A DNA stretch of 23,414 bases from Flavobacteriaceae bacterium (GTDB lineage: Bacteria; Bacteroidota; Bacteroidia; Flavobacteriales; Flavobacteriaceae), in contig CP070731.1 in assembly GCA_020347545.1 (NCBI GenBank), positions 2,201,275 through 2,224,688 of the forward strand, in the 5' to 3' direction. Positions within the stretch are counted from its first letter, which is position 1, and the number at the start of each line of letters is the position of its first letter. The notes under the pieces are model-generated. The model did no database searches, had not been told where the DNA came from, and saw nothing but the letters and a program-made list of their open reading frames with translations. The position numbers and the translations under genes were made by a program. Of the stretch, positions 1-7,021 are shown piece after piece.

Positions 1-507
1 GAATTTACGCCTGAAACCAAGGAGGTCCTGAGCGAGAGCATCGCCTATACGACGATCAATCTGATGGAAGGAGTTACCAAATACGGATCCGGAATCAGGC
101 TTAGAACCTCAGGTGGCAGCTATCCGGATAATGTGGCCACAGGTTATCCTTATCTCTTTGACAATCCCATTGCCGGTAAAACCGGGACTACACAAAATCA
201 GTCTGATGGATGGTTTATAGGACTCGTTCCCAATCTGTCTACCGGGATATGGGTTGGAGCCGAAGACAGGTCTGTTCATTTTGTAGATATTGCAAGGGGT
301 CAGGGGGCCTCAATGGCATTGCCTATCTGGGCCTTGTACATGCAAAGAAACTATGCTGACGAGGAACTGAATGTTAGCAAAGAGGAATTCGAAAAACCAG
401 AAAAGTTAACCATTAATGTTGACTGCGATCAGGTGGTCGGTGAGGATAAAAAGGAAGAAATAGAAGGTGAAAAGCTTCCTGATCCGGATGAAGAAATAGA
501 TTTCTAA
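1..507 (+). CDS. Penicillin-binding protein 1A-type transpeptidase, C-terminal part (5' end outside window)
   Basis: The reading frame is open from base 1, so this is the C-terminal ~168 residues of a larger protein. The segment GKTGTTQNQSDGWFIG (about 175-222) contains the KTG box of penicillin-binding transpeptidases, and the following 'P-LSTGIWVGAEDR' stretch is typical of bifunctional class A PBPs (PBP1A/mrcA type), which polymerise and cross-link peptidoglycan on the periplasmic side of the inner membrane. The SxxK and SxN motifs and the glycosyltransferase domain would lie upstream of the window. After the transpeptidase fold comes a low-complexity acidic tail (EDKKEEIEGEKLPDPDEEIDF region), common at the end of flavobacterial PBP1A proteins. 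The next gene starts 4 bases after the stop, suggesting co-transcription. The family is secure; the exact paralogue is inferred. Confidence 0.9.
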   Translation, partial: EFTPETKEVLSESIAYTTINLMEGVTKYGSGIRLRTSGGSYPDNVATGYPYLFDNPIAGKTGTTQNQSDGWFIGLVPNLSTGIWVGAEDRSVHFVDIARGQGASMALPIWALYMQRNYADEELNVSKEEFEKPEKLTINVDCDQVVGEDKKEEIEGEKLPDPDEEIDF

Positions 508-511
508 AATT

Positions 512-2329
512 ATGACTGCATCGTGGTATCCAAATGATGAAGTAGTAAAAAACAGCAACATCTATAAAATGATGTTGAAAAATAATCTTGATTCTTACGA
601 AAGTTTATGGCAATGGTCCGTTCAGAATAAAAGTGAATTCTGGGAACAGACGGTTGCCAATCTTAACATCACTTTTAAGCGAAAGTTTGACTCTGTTCTT
701 GACATTTCTCAAGGTGTGGAAAATGCAAGCTGGCTGAAAGGATCAAAATTTAATATCATTGATTCCTGTTTTCAGCGTGATGATGATTCGGTTGCGATTA
801 TTTACCAGAATGGCGAGGATAATCTAATAAAGGTTAGTCAGCGTGAACTTGAAACCTATACAAACCGAATCGCAAACAGTCTGAAAGAATCCGGGCTTGA
901 ACCAGGTGATCGGATAGCCATCGACATGCCCATGACCTATGAAGCCGTAGCTATTTATCTTGCGGCAATTAAGGCCGGATGTCCGGTTGTTACCATTGCA
1001 GACAGCTTTACCTCAAATGAAATCGAAGTGCGTTTAAAGATCACGGAACCAAAGCTGATTTTTACTCAAGATTATATTTACCGGGCGGGAAAAACCCTAC
1101 CCTTGTATGAAAAAGTGGTACAGGCAAAGGCTCCCAAAGCGGTTGTGATCAAAGGAGGGGCATCTGAAAGTACTCTTAGGCCCGGAGATGTGTTCTTTAA
1201 TTCGTTTTTGTCCCAGGAGGAGGATTTTGACGCGGTTGTCCTGGGCCCTGAGGATCTTATAACGGTTTTGTTTTCATCAGGTACAACCGGCGAACCCAAA
1301 GCAATTCCCTGGACGAATACAGTACCCGTTAAATGTGCTTCGGATGGTTATTATCATCATAATATTCAGGAAAATGACGTGGTTTGCTGGCCGACGAATT
1401 TAGGCTGGATGATGGGCCCCTGGCTTATTTTTGCAAGCCTGATCAACAAAGCAGCCGTTGCGTTGTATTACGAGGCACCAATGGCAGAAGGCTTTGGTAA
1501 ATTTGTTCAGAATGCGAATGTAACAATGCTGGGTGTTGTACCGAGTATTGTAAGGCACTGGAAAAATACAGGGTCCATGGATTCGTTTGACTGGAATTCG
1601 ATTAAATGCTTCAGTTCTACCGGAGAAGCTTCAAATCCTAAGGAAATGGAATATCTGATGCAGCTTGCCAACAACAAGCCTGTTATTGAATACTGCGGAG
1701 GTACAGAAATCGGAGGAGGTTACGTGACCAGCACGGTAGTTCAACCCAATATAGCCAGTACTTTTTCTTCTCAGGCTCTTGGTGGTGAATTCGTGCTTTT
1801 AAATGAGGAGGGACAGGAGACAGATCAAGGAGAAATGTTTCTGATACCGCCCATATTGGGTCTTTCCAAAACCCTGCTTAACCGAGACCATCATGAAGTG
1901 TATTTTGAAGGAAACCCGCTTTACAAGGGCCAGGTACTTCGCAAACACGGGGACGAACTTGAGCGTCTTTCAAACGGTTATTATAAAGCGCAGGGAAGAG
2001 CAGATGATGCGATGAATCTGGGAGGCATTAAGGTAAGTTCCATACAGATTGAGGAGGTCATCAATTTGCTGGATTTTGTAAAAGAAAGTGCCGCCATTGC
2101 AGTTTCACCTCCACAAGGAGGGCCGGGACAACTTTTTGTTTACATCGTTAGCTCCGACGACACATTGAACCCCGATGAAAAATTAAAAGCGATACGTAGT
2201 ATTATCAGGGAAAGATTAAACCCATTGTTTAAAGCTGAAGGACTTATCGAAATCAAAACCTTGCCCAGAACTGCTTCCGGTAAGGTAATGCGAAGAAAAA
2301 CTGCGGGACATGCTGCAAGAGTAAATTAA
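512..2329 (+). CDS. Acetyl-CoA/acyl-CoA synthetase-like AMP-forming ligase
   Basis: This 605-residue protein belongs to the ANL superfamily of adenylate-forming enzymes, which convert a carboxylic acid, ATP and CoA into acyl-CoA, AMP and PPi. Visible signatures are an N-terminal acetyl-CoA-synthetase-like cap (about 25-85), the P-loop SSGTTGEPK at 255-263, the YCGGTEIGGGY core motif at 394-404, the hinge region GRADD at 495-499, and the C-terminal PRTASGKVMRRK block whose Lys (about 591) is the usual adenylation lysine. Length and N-terminal cap resemble acetyl- or acetoacetyl-CoA synthetases and, from memory, plant AAE17/18-type proteins; the substrate cannot be read from the sequence. ATG at 512 lies 4 bases after the PBP stop, so it is probably the second gene of that operon. 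No promoter or terminator is obvious between them. Confidence 0.85.
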   Translation: MTASWYPNDEVVKNSNIYKMMLKNNLDSYESLWQWSVQNKSEFWEQTVANLNITFKRKFDSVLDISQGVENASWLKGSKFNIIDSCFQRDDDSVAIIYQNGEDNLIKVSQRELETYTNRIANSLKESGLEPGDRIAIDMPMTYEAVAIYLAAIKAGCPVVTIADSFTSNEIEVRLKITEPKLIFTQDYIYRAGKTLPLYEKVVQAKAPKAVVIKGGASESTLRPGDVFFNSFLSQEEDFDAVVLGPEDLITVLFSSGTTGEPKAIPWTNTVPVKCASDGYYHHNIQENDVVCWPTNLGWMMGPWLIFASLINKAAVALYYEAPMAEGFGKFVQNANVTMLGVVPSIVRHWKNTGSMDSFDWNSIKCFSSTGEASNPKEMEYLMQLANNKPVIEYCGGTEIGGGYVTSTVVQPNIASTFSSQALGGEFVLLNEEGQETDQGEMFLIPPILGLSKTLLNRDHHEVYFEGNPLYKGQVLRKHGDELERLSNGYYKAQGRADDAMNLGGIKVSSIQIEEVINLLDFVKESAAIAVSPPQGGPGQLFVYIVSSDDTLNPDEKLKAIRSIIRERLNPLFKAEGLIEIKTLPRTASGKVMRRKTAGHAARVN

Positions 2330-2401
2330 TTTCATGATGTAAATTCTACGAATCAGGTGTGACTTTTTTTGCGATATTTGGCGCTATTAAATTCTCTAAT
2401 T

Positions 2402-3166
2402 ATGAAAGTTCTGTCTTACAACGTTAATGGTATAAGAGCCGCCTTGAAAAAAGGATTTTTAGATTGGTTAAGTGCTGCCGATCCCGATGTGATCTGCATT
2501 CAGGAAACGAAGGCTCAAAAGGAACAACTTGACCTGAAGTTATTTGAAGACATTGCTTACCCCTATCATTATTGGTTTTCTGCCGAAAAAAAAGGCTATA
2601 GCGGAGTTGCCGTTCTTTCCAAGGTAAAACCCAATCATGTGGAATATGGAACGGGTATTGAAAGTATGGATTTTGAAGGGCGCAATCTGCGATTGGATTT
2701 TGATCATTTTTCGGTTATGAGTCTGTACCTTCCATCTGGCACAAATGATGCAAGACTCGATTTTAAACTCAATTATATGGCAGAATTTCAAGAATATGTG
2801 GACCGATTAAAACAGGAACTGCCAAATTTGCTGATCTGTGGCGATTACAATATTTGTCATGAAGCCATCGACATTCACAACCCAAAGCAAAACAAAAACA
2901 CCTCGGGATTTCTTCCTGTGGAAAGAAAATGGATCGATGATTTCATTAAAAGTGGTTTTATTGACACCTTTCGGCATCTAAACAAAGAACCTCACAATTA
3001 CAGTTGGTGGAGCTACAGGGCCAATGCGAGAAATAATAACAAGGGATGGAGAATCGACTATTGCATGGCGAGTGCCCCCTTGAAATCGAATATTAAAAGA
3101 GCCTATATTTTACCGGAAGCCAGGCACAGTGACCACTGTCCGGTAGGAGTGGAACTTAAATTTTAA
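2402..3166 (+). CDS. xth: Exodeoxyribonuclease III (AP endonuclease family)
   Basis: A 254-residue cytoplasmic DNA-repair enzyme of the ExoIII/APE1 family, which cleaves abasic sites and removes 3' blocking groups in base-excision repair. The N-terminus MKVLSYNVNGIRAALKKG, the metal-binding Glu of IQETK (E35), the GDYNICH segment, the WRIDYCMAS segment and the C-terminal SDHCPV box (catalytic Asp-His near 244-245) all match. The frame is open from a TTG at 2369, but ATG 2402 is the better start because it begins exactly at the conserved N-terminus. GATATTTG at 2373-2380 is one mismatch from the Bacteroidota -7 box, but no convincing -33 box accompanies it. The stop codon overlaps that of the convergent rlmN gene by three bases. 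Confidence 0.93.
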   Translation: MKVLSYNVNGIRAALKKGFLDWLSAADPDVICIQETKAQKEQLDLKLFEDIAYPYHYWFSAEKKGYSGVAVLSKVKPNHVEYGTGIESMDFEGRNLRLDFDHFSVMSLYLPSGTNDARLDFKLNYMAEFQEYVDRLKQELPNLLICGDYNICHEAIDIHNPKQNKNTSGFLPVERKWIDDFIKSGFIDTFRHLNKEPHNYSWWSYRANARNNNKGWRIDYCMASAPLKSNIKRAYILPEARHSDHCPVGVELKF

Positions 3167-4206
3167 ACAGCAGATTTATTGGCAAGCTGGCCGCAGGCAG
3201 CATCGATATCCTTGCCGCGGCTATGTCTGATATTGACAGTGATATTATTTCTTTCCAACTCTCTTTGATAATAGTCTATGGCAGCCTTATCCGCCTGTAC
3301 AAAACCATCCTCTTCAATGGCATTGTATTCAATAAGGTTTACTTTTGAAGGAACCCTTTTGCAATAAGCCACCAAAGCGTCAATATCTTTCTTTTTATCA
3401 TTGATCCCTTTCCACACCACGTATTCAAAAGTGATTACTCGCTTTGTCCTGGCATACCAGTATTGAAGCGAATGTAAAAGGTCCTCCAGGTTGGATTTAT
3501 CGTTGATCGGCATCATTTTGGACCGTACTTCATCAATCGCTGAATGCAGTGAAACCGCAAGATTGAATTTGACCTCATCATCAGCGAGCTTTTTGATCAT
3601 TTTATGCAGTCCCACAGTTGAGAGGGTGATTCTCCTTGGAGACATGCCCAGCCCCTCTTCAGAGGTAATCATTTCTATGGATTTGAGAACATTTTTATAG
3701 TTAAGAAGAGGCTCTCCCATCCCCATAAACACAATATTGTTCAATTTATGTCCTTTGTATACCCTGCTTTGACGATCAATGGCTACCACCTGGTCATAGA
3801 TCTCATCCGGATTAAGATTGCGCATCTTCTTTAAACGGGCGGTGGCGCAAAAAGTACAGTCTAAACTGCAACCCACCTGGCTTGAAACACAGGCTGTAGT
3901 TCTTGTGGGAGTCGGTATAAAAACCGATTCCACCACCAGTCCATCGTGTAACCGGATGGCATTCTTTATGGTCCCGTCAGATGATTGCTGCATATCATCC
4001 ACCTCGATGTGGTTGATCACAAAATGTTCTGTTAAAAAATTTCTGGTATCCTTGGAGATATTGGTCATCGATTTAAAATCGTGAGCCCCTTTGTTCCATA
4101 GCCACTCATAAACCTGATTACCGCGAAAGGCTTTCATTTTATGCTCGATAAAAAAGTCCCGCAGTGCTTCTTTGCTTAATGATCTTATGTCGGTTTTCTC
4201 AGCCAT
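3163..4206 (-). CDS. rlmN: Dual-specificity RNA methyltransferase RlmN (23S rRNA A2503 / tRNA A37 C2-methylation)
   Basis: A 347-residue radical-SAM enzyme that methylates C2 of A2503 in 23S rRNA and of A37 in some tRNAs, affecting translational fidelity. The [4Fe-4S] motif CxxxCxxC is at C113, C117 and C120. The mechanistic Cys upstream (C106, spaced 7 from C113) and the partner Cys near the C-terminus (C338, in DAACGQL) are both present, so the enzyme looks intact. The GEPLLNY region and the SLHSAIDEVRSKMMPIN stretch are typical. The frame extends to 4233, but ATG 4206 is preferred: the longer start would lie inside the terminator hairpin at 4213-4255, and the conserved protein starts at MAEKTDI. 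It lies 68 bases downstream of queA on the same strand, with a terminator between. Confidence 0.95.
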   Translation of the reverse strand: MAEKTDIRSLSKEALRDFFIEHKMKAFRGNQVYEWLWNKGAHDFKSMTNISKDTRNFLTEHFVINHIEVDDMQQSSDGTIKNAIRLHDGLVVESVFIPTPTRTTACVSSQVGCSLDCTFCATARLKKMRNLNPDEIYDQVVAIDRQSRVYKGHKLNNIVFMGMGEPLLNYKNVLKSIEMITSEEGLGMSPRRITLSTVGLHKMIKKLADDEVKFNLAVSLHSAIDEVRSKMMPINDKSNLEDLLHSLQYWYARTKRVITFEYVVWKGINDKKKDIDALVAYCKRVPSKVNLIEYNAIEEDGFVQADKAAIDYYQRELERNNITVNIRHSRGKDIDAACGQLANKSAV

Positions 4207-4212
4207 TGGTAT

Positions 4213-4255
4213 AAAAAAACGCCCGAAAACCAACGTTCAAGGGTATTCGGACGTT
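4213..4255 (-). terminator. Intrinsic terminator downstream of queA
   Basis: On the minus strand, arms aacgtccgaa (4255-4246) and ttcgggcgtt (4227-4218) form a 10-bp stem with one G-U pair and an 18-nt loop, followed by a run of T (4219-4213). On the plus strand the same position would be an A-C mismatch, so the element favours minus-strand transcripts. It sits between the queA stop and the rlmN start and may partly uncouple their expression. Confidence 0.7.
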
Positions 4256-4274
4256 TCATCTGTATCTTCTATAA

Positions 4275-5324
4275 TTAAATTATCAACATGGCATCACCAT
4301 AGGAATAGAACTTATACCCATTGTCTATAGCTTCCTGATATGCCTTTTTCAACAAATCATGTCCTGCAAAAGCAGAGGTCATCATCATCAAAGTTGATTT
4401 TGGTGTATGAAAATTGGTAATCATACAGTTTGCAATACTAAAGTCATAAGGAGGAAAAATGAACTTATTGGTCCAGCCCTCAAAAGGTTTTAAATGAGAA
4501 TCGGCCGATACCGAGCTTTCCATTGATCGCATAACGGTAGTTCCTACCGCACAAATTCGTTTTTTATTGTCAATAGCTTTATTCACCGCATCAGCTGTAG
4601 ATTCCGGTATAAATACCTCCTCAGAATCCATTCTGTGTTTTGAGAGATCTTCTACCTCTACCGGATTAAAAGTTCCCAATCCAACATGAAGGGTCAATTC
4701 TTTAAGATCTACTCCTTTGATTTCAAGTCTCTTTAACAAGTGCTTTGAGAAATGCAATCCTGCAGTAGGGGCTGCAACGGCTCCCTCGTGTTTTGCATAG
4801 ATCGTCTGGTAGCGTTCTTCGTCAGAAGGCTCCACGTCACGCTTGATGTATTTTGGTAAGGGGGTCTGACCCATTTCATTCAATTTCTTGCGAAATTCCT
4901 CATAGGTTCCGTCGTAAAGAAAACGAAGGGTTCTACCTCGGGAAGTTGTATTATCGATCACTTCCGCTACCAGCCCGCTGTCTTCACCAAAAAATAATTT
5001 ATTCCCAATCCTGATCTTTCTTGCAGGATCAACAAGAACGTCCCATAACCTGCTTTCGGCATTCAATTCTCTTAACAAAAACACCTCGATACGTGCTCCG
5101 GTCTTTTCCTTATTCCCGTATAATCTCGCCGGAAATACTTTTGTGTTGTTAAAAACCAGGATATCTCCTTCGTCAAAATAATCAACCAAATCTTTGAAAT
5201 GCTTATGCTCAATGGTATTTTCTTTTCTGTTCAATACCATCAATTTTGCCTCATCTCTGTGTTCAGAAGGGTATTCGGCCAATAAGCCTTCAGGTAATTC
5301 ATAATTGAAATTCGATAATTTCAT
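4275..5324 (-). CDS. queA: S-adenosylmethionine:tRNA ribosyltransferase-isomerase QueA
   Basis: A 349-residue enzyme of queuosine biosynthesis that transfers and isomerises the ribose of SAM onto 7-aminomethyl-7-deazaguanine in tRNA, giving epoxyqueuosine. The N-terminus MKLSNFNYELPEGLLAEYPS, DVLVDPARKI, QTIYAKHEGAVAAPTAGLHF, LTLHVGLGTF and NFHTPKSTLMMMTSAFAG are hallmark QueA blocks. Length is normal for the family. It has its own upstream promoter match (5358-5389) and a terminator after it, so it is probably expressed on its own or with read-through into rlmN. No other queuosine genes are visible in the window. Confidence 0.96.
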   Translation of the reverse strand: MKLSNFNYELPEGLLAEYPSEHRDEAKLMVLNRKENTIEHKHFKDLVDYFDEGDILVFNNTKVFPARLYGNKEKTGARIEVFLLRELNAESRLWDVLVDPARKIRIGNKLFFGEDSGLVAEVIDNTTSRGRTLRFLYDGTYEEFRKKLNEMGQTPLPKYIKRDVEPSDEERYQTIYAKHEGAVAAPTAGLHFSKHLLKRLEIKGVDLKELTLHVGLGTFNPVEVEDLSKHRMDSEEVFIPESTADAVNKAIDNKKRICAVGTTVMRSMESSVSADSHLKPFEGWTNKFIFPPYDFSIANCMITNFHTPKSTLMMMTSAFAGHDLLKKAYQEAIDNGYKFYSYGDAMLII

Positions 5325-5357
5325 AGTTCTGTTACGTTTTTTTCGTTAAAATGCTTG

Positions 5358-5389
5358 CAAATATACAATCTCAAACAGGCCCTTGTCAA
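5358..5389 (-). promoter_or_regulatory. Bacteroidota-type promoter for queA
   Basis: Read on the minus strand, TTG (5389-5387) is followed after 21 bases by TATATTTG (5365-5358), a full match to the -7 consensus TAnnTTTG. The -7 box ends 33 bases before the queA ATG. Confidence 0.65.
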
Positions 5390-5471
5390 GTGTTTTGCGA
5401 ATTAAATTGGATTTTTAGACCCATCTTACAATTTGTTTTTTCGAATCCCTATCTTTACCCAAAATTTTGCG

Positions 5472-6200
5472 ATGTCAAAAAACGTGACTCCATACAAGGG
5501 TTCTGATCTTGGGAAAAAGCAGCAGGTAACCGAAATGTTCGATAAGGTTTCCTCTAATTATGACTTTCTTAATCGTGTATTGACTTTTGGAATTGACATT
5601 AGCTGGAGAAAAAAAGTGGTAGCACTTGTTCAGTCCGGTAACGCAAAAAAAGTACTCGATATAGCAACCGGAACAGGAGATCTGGTCATTATGATGGCCC
5701 AAAAAGGGATCGAGGAGGTAGTGGGACTCGATATTTCTCCCGGGATGCTGGAAATCGGAAAGCAAAAAGTGAGGGACAAGAACCTTGAGAAGATCGTAGA
5801 TATGGTAATTGGTGATTCGGAAAAATTACCTTTTGAAGAAGATACTTTTGACGCCATTACCGTTGCCTTTGGGGTTCGAAATTTTGAAAATCTTGAGTTA
5901 GGTCTAAAAGAAATTCATCGCGTATTAAAACCGGGAGGCACTTTCACGGTGCTGGAGACCTCACAACCGACACAGTTTCCCGTAAAACAAGGATTCCAGT
6001 TTTATTCAAAATATATCATTCCAACCGTGGGAAAATTATTCTCCAAGGACAAAAATGCCTATAACTATTTGCCAGAGTCGGCTGCTGCATTTCCCTTTGG
6101 TGAAAAATTCAACAATATATTATTAAAAACTGGGTTTAATAGTTCTAAGATATACCCGCAGACTTTGGGGGTGGCAACAATATATCACGCAATTAAATAA
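5472..6200 (+). CDS. ubiE: Demethylmenaquinone methyltransferase (UbiE/MenG family)
   Basis: A 242-residue class I SAM-dependent methyltransferase for the last step of menaquinone synthesis, converting demethylmenaquinone to menaquinone at the cytoplasmic side of the membrane. The N-terminal KKQQVTEMFDKVSSNYDFLN, WRKKVV, the SAM motif I DIATGTGD (63-70), GLDISPGML (85-93), AFGVRNFENLE and the HRVLKPGG block are diagnostic. Since Bacteroidota use menaquinone, the menG role is the likely one. ATG 5472 is preferred over an in-frame TTG at 5433, which lies in the probable promoter zone (TATCTTTA at 5450-5457 resembles a -7 box, though the -33 spacing is poor). porT starts three bases after the stop, so the two form an operon. 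Confidence 0.95.
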   Translation: MSKNVTPYKGSDLGKKQQVTEMFDKVSSNYDFLNRVLTFGIDISWRKKVVALVQSGNAKKVLDIATGTGDLVIMMAQKGIEEVVGLDISPGMLEIGKQKVRDKNLEKIVDMVIGDSEKLPFEEDTFDAITVAFGVRNFENLELGLKEIHRVLKPGGTFTVLETSQPTQFPVKQGFQFYSKYIIPTVGKLFSKDKNAYNYLPESAAAFPFGEKFNNILLKTGFNSSKIYPQTLGVATIYHAIK

Positions 6201-6203
6201 AAC

Positions 6204-6998
6204 ATGAACAGGCAATTCATCATAGTAAGTCTTCTTTTTTTTCTGATTGTTCCATTCGCATACGCGCAAAAGGAAAGGATTGAATACCTGCCGAACTTTG
6301 ATAAAAGAACCCTTCACTTTGGCTATTATCTGGGGATAAACAAAAACAGTTTTGAAGTCAGTTATTTTGATCAGAGCGGTCAGGATCCCAATTCTCCGGT
6401 AAATCCTACTCCAGAACAAGACATGTTTGTTTCCGTGGACGCTTCCTTAGGATTTAACATCGGATTTGTGATCGACTATAGACTCCATAACAATATCAAC
6501 CTGAGGTTTGAACCGGGATTGATGTCTAATTCCAAGACATTGACCTTTATCGATCCTAACCTGGATGCAGCTCCTAATGGGGTGCCTATTTATGCAAATT
6601 CTACTGATGATACCGAGCGCGAAGTGGCAGGAACCTATTTGCATTTGCCTCTATTATTAAAATTAAGTACAAACAGACTAAACAATATCCGGCCCTACAT
6701 AATTGGTGGGGTTTCTTACGATTATAACTTTTCAAGCAACGAAAAGAACGGTAAAGACAATTTCGAACGGGAATTCAGAATGTCCCAACATAATTTCATG
6801 TACGAAATAGGGTTTGGCGTTGATTTTTACATGTACTTCTTTAAGTTTACGCCCTCGATAAGAGGTGTATTTGCCATGAGTAACGAGTTGGTCAATGATG
6901 ACAACCCCATTGATTATCCTCAGTATTCAAGTCCATGGACAGGCCCAATAGATTTTCTTGGTACAAGAGGTGTCTATCTGAACCTGACCTTTGAATAA
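6204..6998 (+). CDS. porT: Type IX secretion system outer-membrane protein PorT
   Basis: A 264-residue outer-membrane beta-barrel protein. A Sec signal peptide is clear (MNRQFIIVSLLFFLIVPFAYAQ, cleaved after about residue 21), followed by alternating aromatic strands ending in the C-terminal LNLTFE. The segment KRTLHFGYYLGINKNSFEV after a short spacer is characteristic of PorT, an accessory protein of the type IX secretion system (protein export and gliding) found only in Bacteroidota. Location directly after ubiE is, as I recall, a conserved arrangement in flavobacteria and supports the call. An alternative reading is a generic porin-family/PorT-like barrel protein. The gene ends 24 bases before the convergent nrdJ stop, with no hairpin terminator seen between them. 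Confidence 0.82.
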   Translation: MNRQFIIVSLLFFLIVPFAYAQKERIEYLPNFDKRTLHFGYYLGINKNSFEVSYFDQSGQDPNSPVNPTPEQDMFVSVDASLGFNIGFVIDYRLHNNINLRFEPGLMSNSKTLTFIDPNLDAAPNGVPIYANSTDDTEREVAGTYLHLPLLLKLSTNRLNNIRPYIIGGVSYDYNFSSNEKNGKDNFEREFRMSQHNFMYEIGFGVDFYMYFFKFTPSIRGVFAMSNELVNDDNPIDYPQYSSPWTGPIDFLGTRGVYLNLTFE

Positions 6999-7021
6999 TT
7001 TCCAAGCTGCGAATTACAGGT

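Noticed and set aside
2369..2401. Upstream TTG start for xth
   Set aside because: The conserved ExoIII N-terminus starts exactly at ATG 2402; the upstream 11 codons include the promoter-like zone.
4207..4233. Longer rlmN start at 4233
   Set aside because: It lies within the queA terminator hairpin, and the family-like N-terminus begins at ATG 4206.
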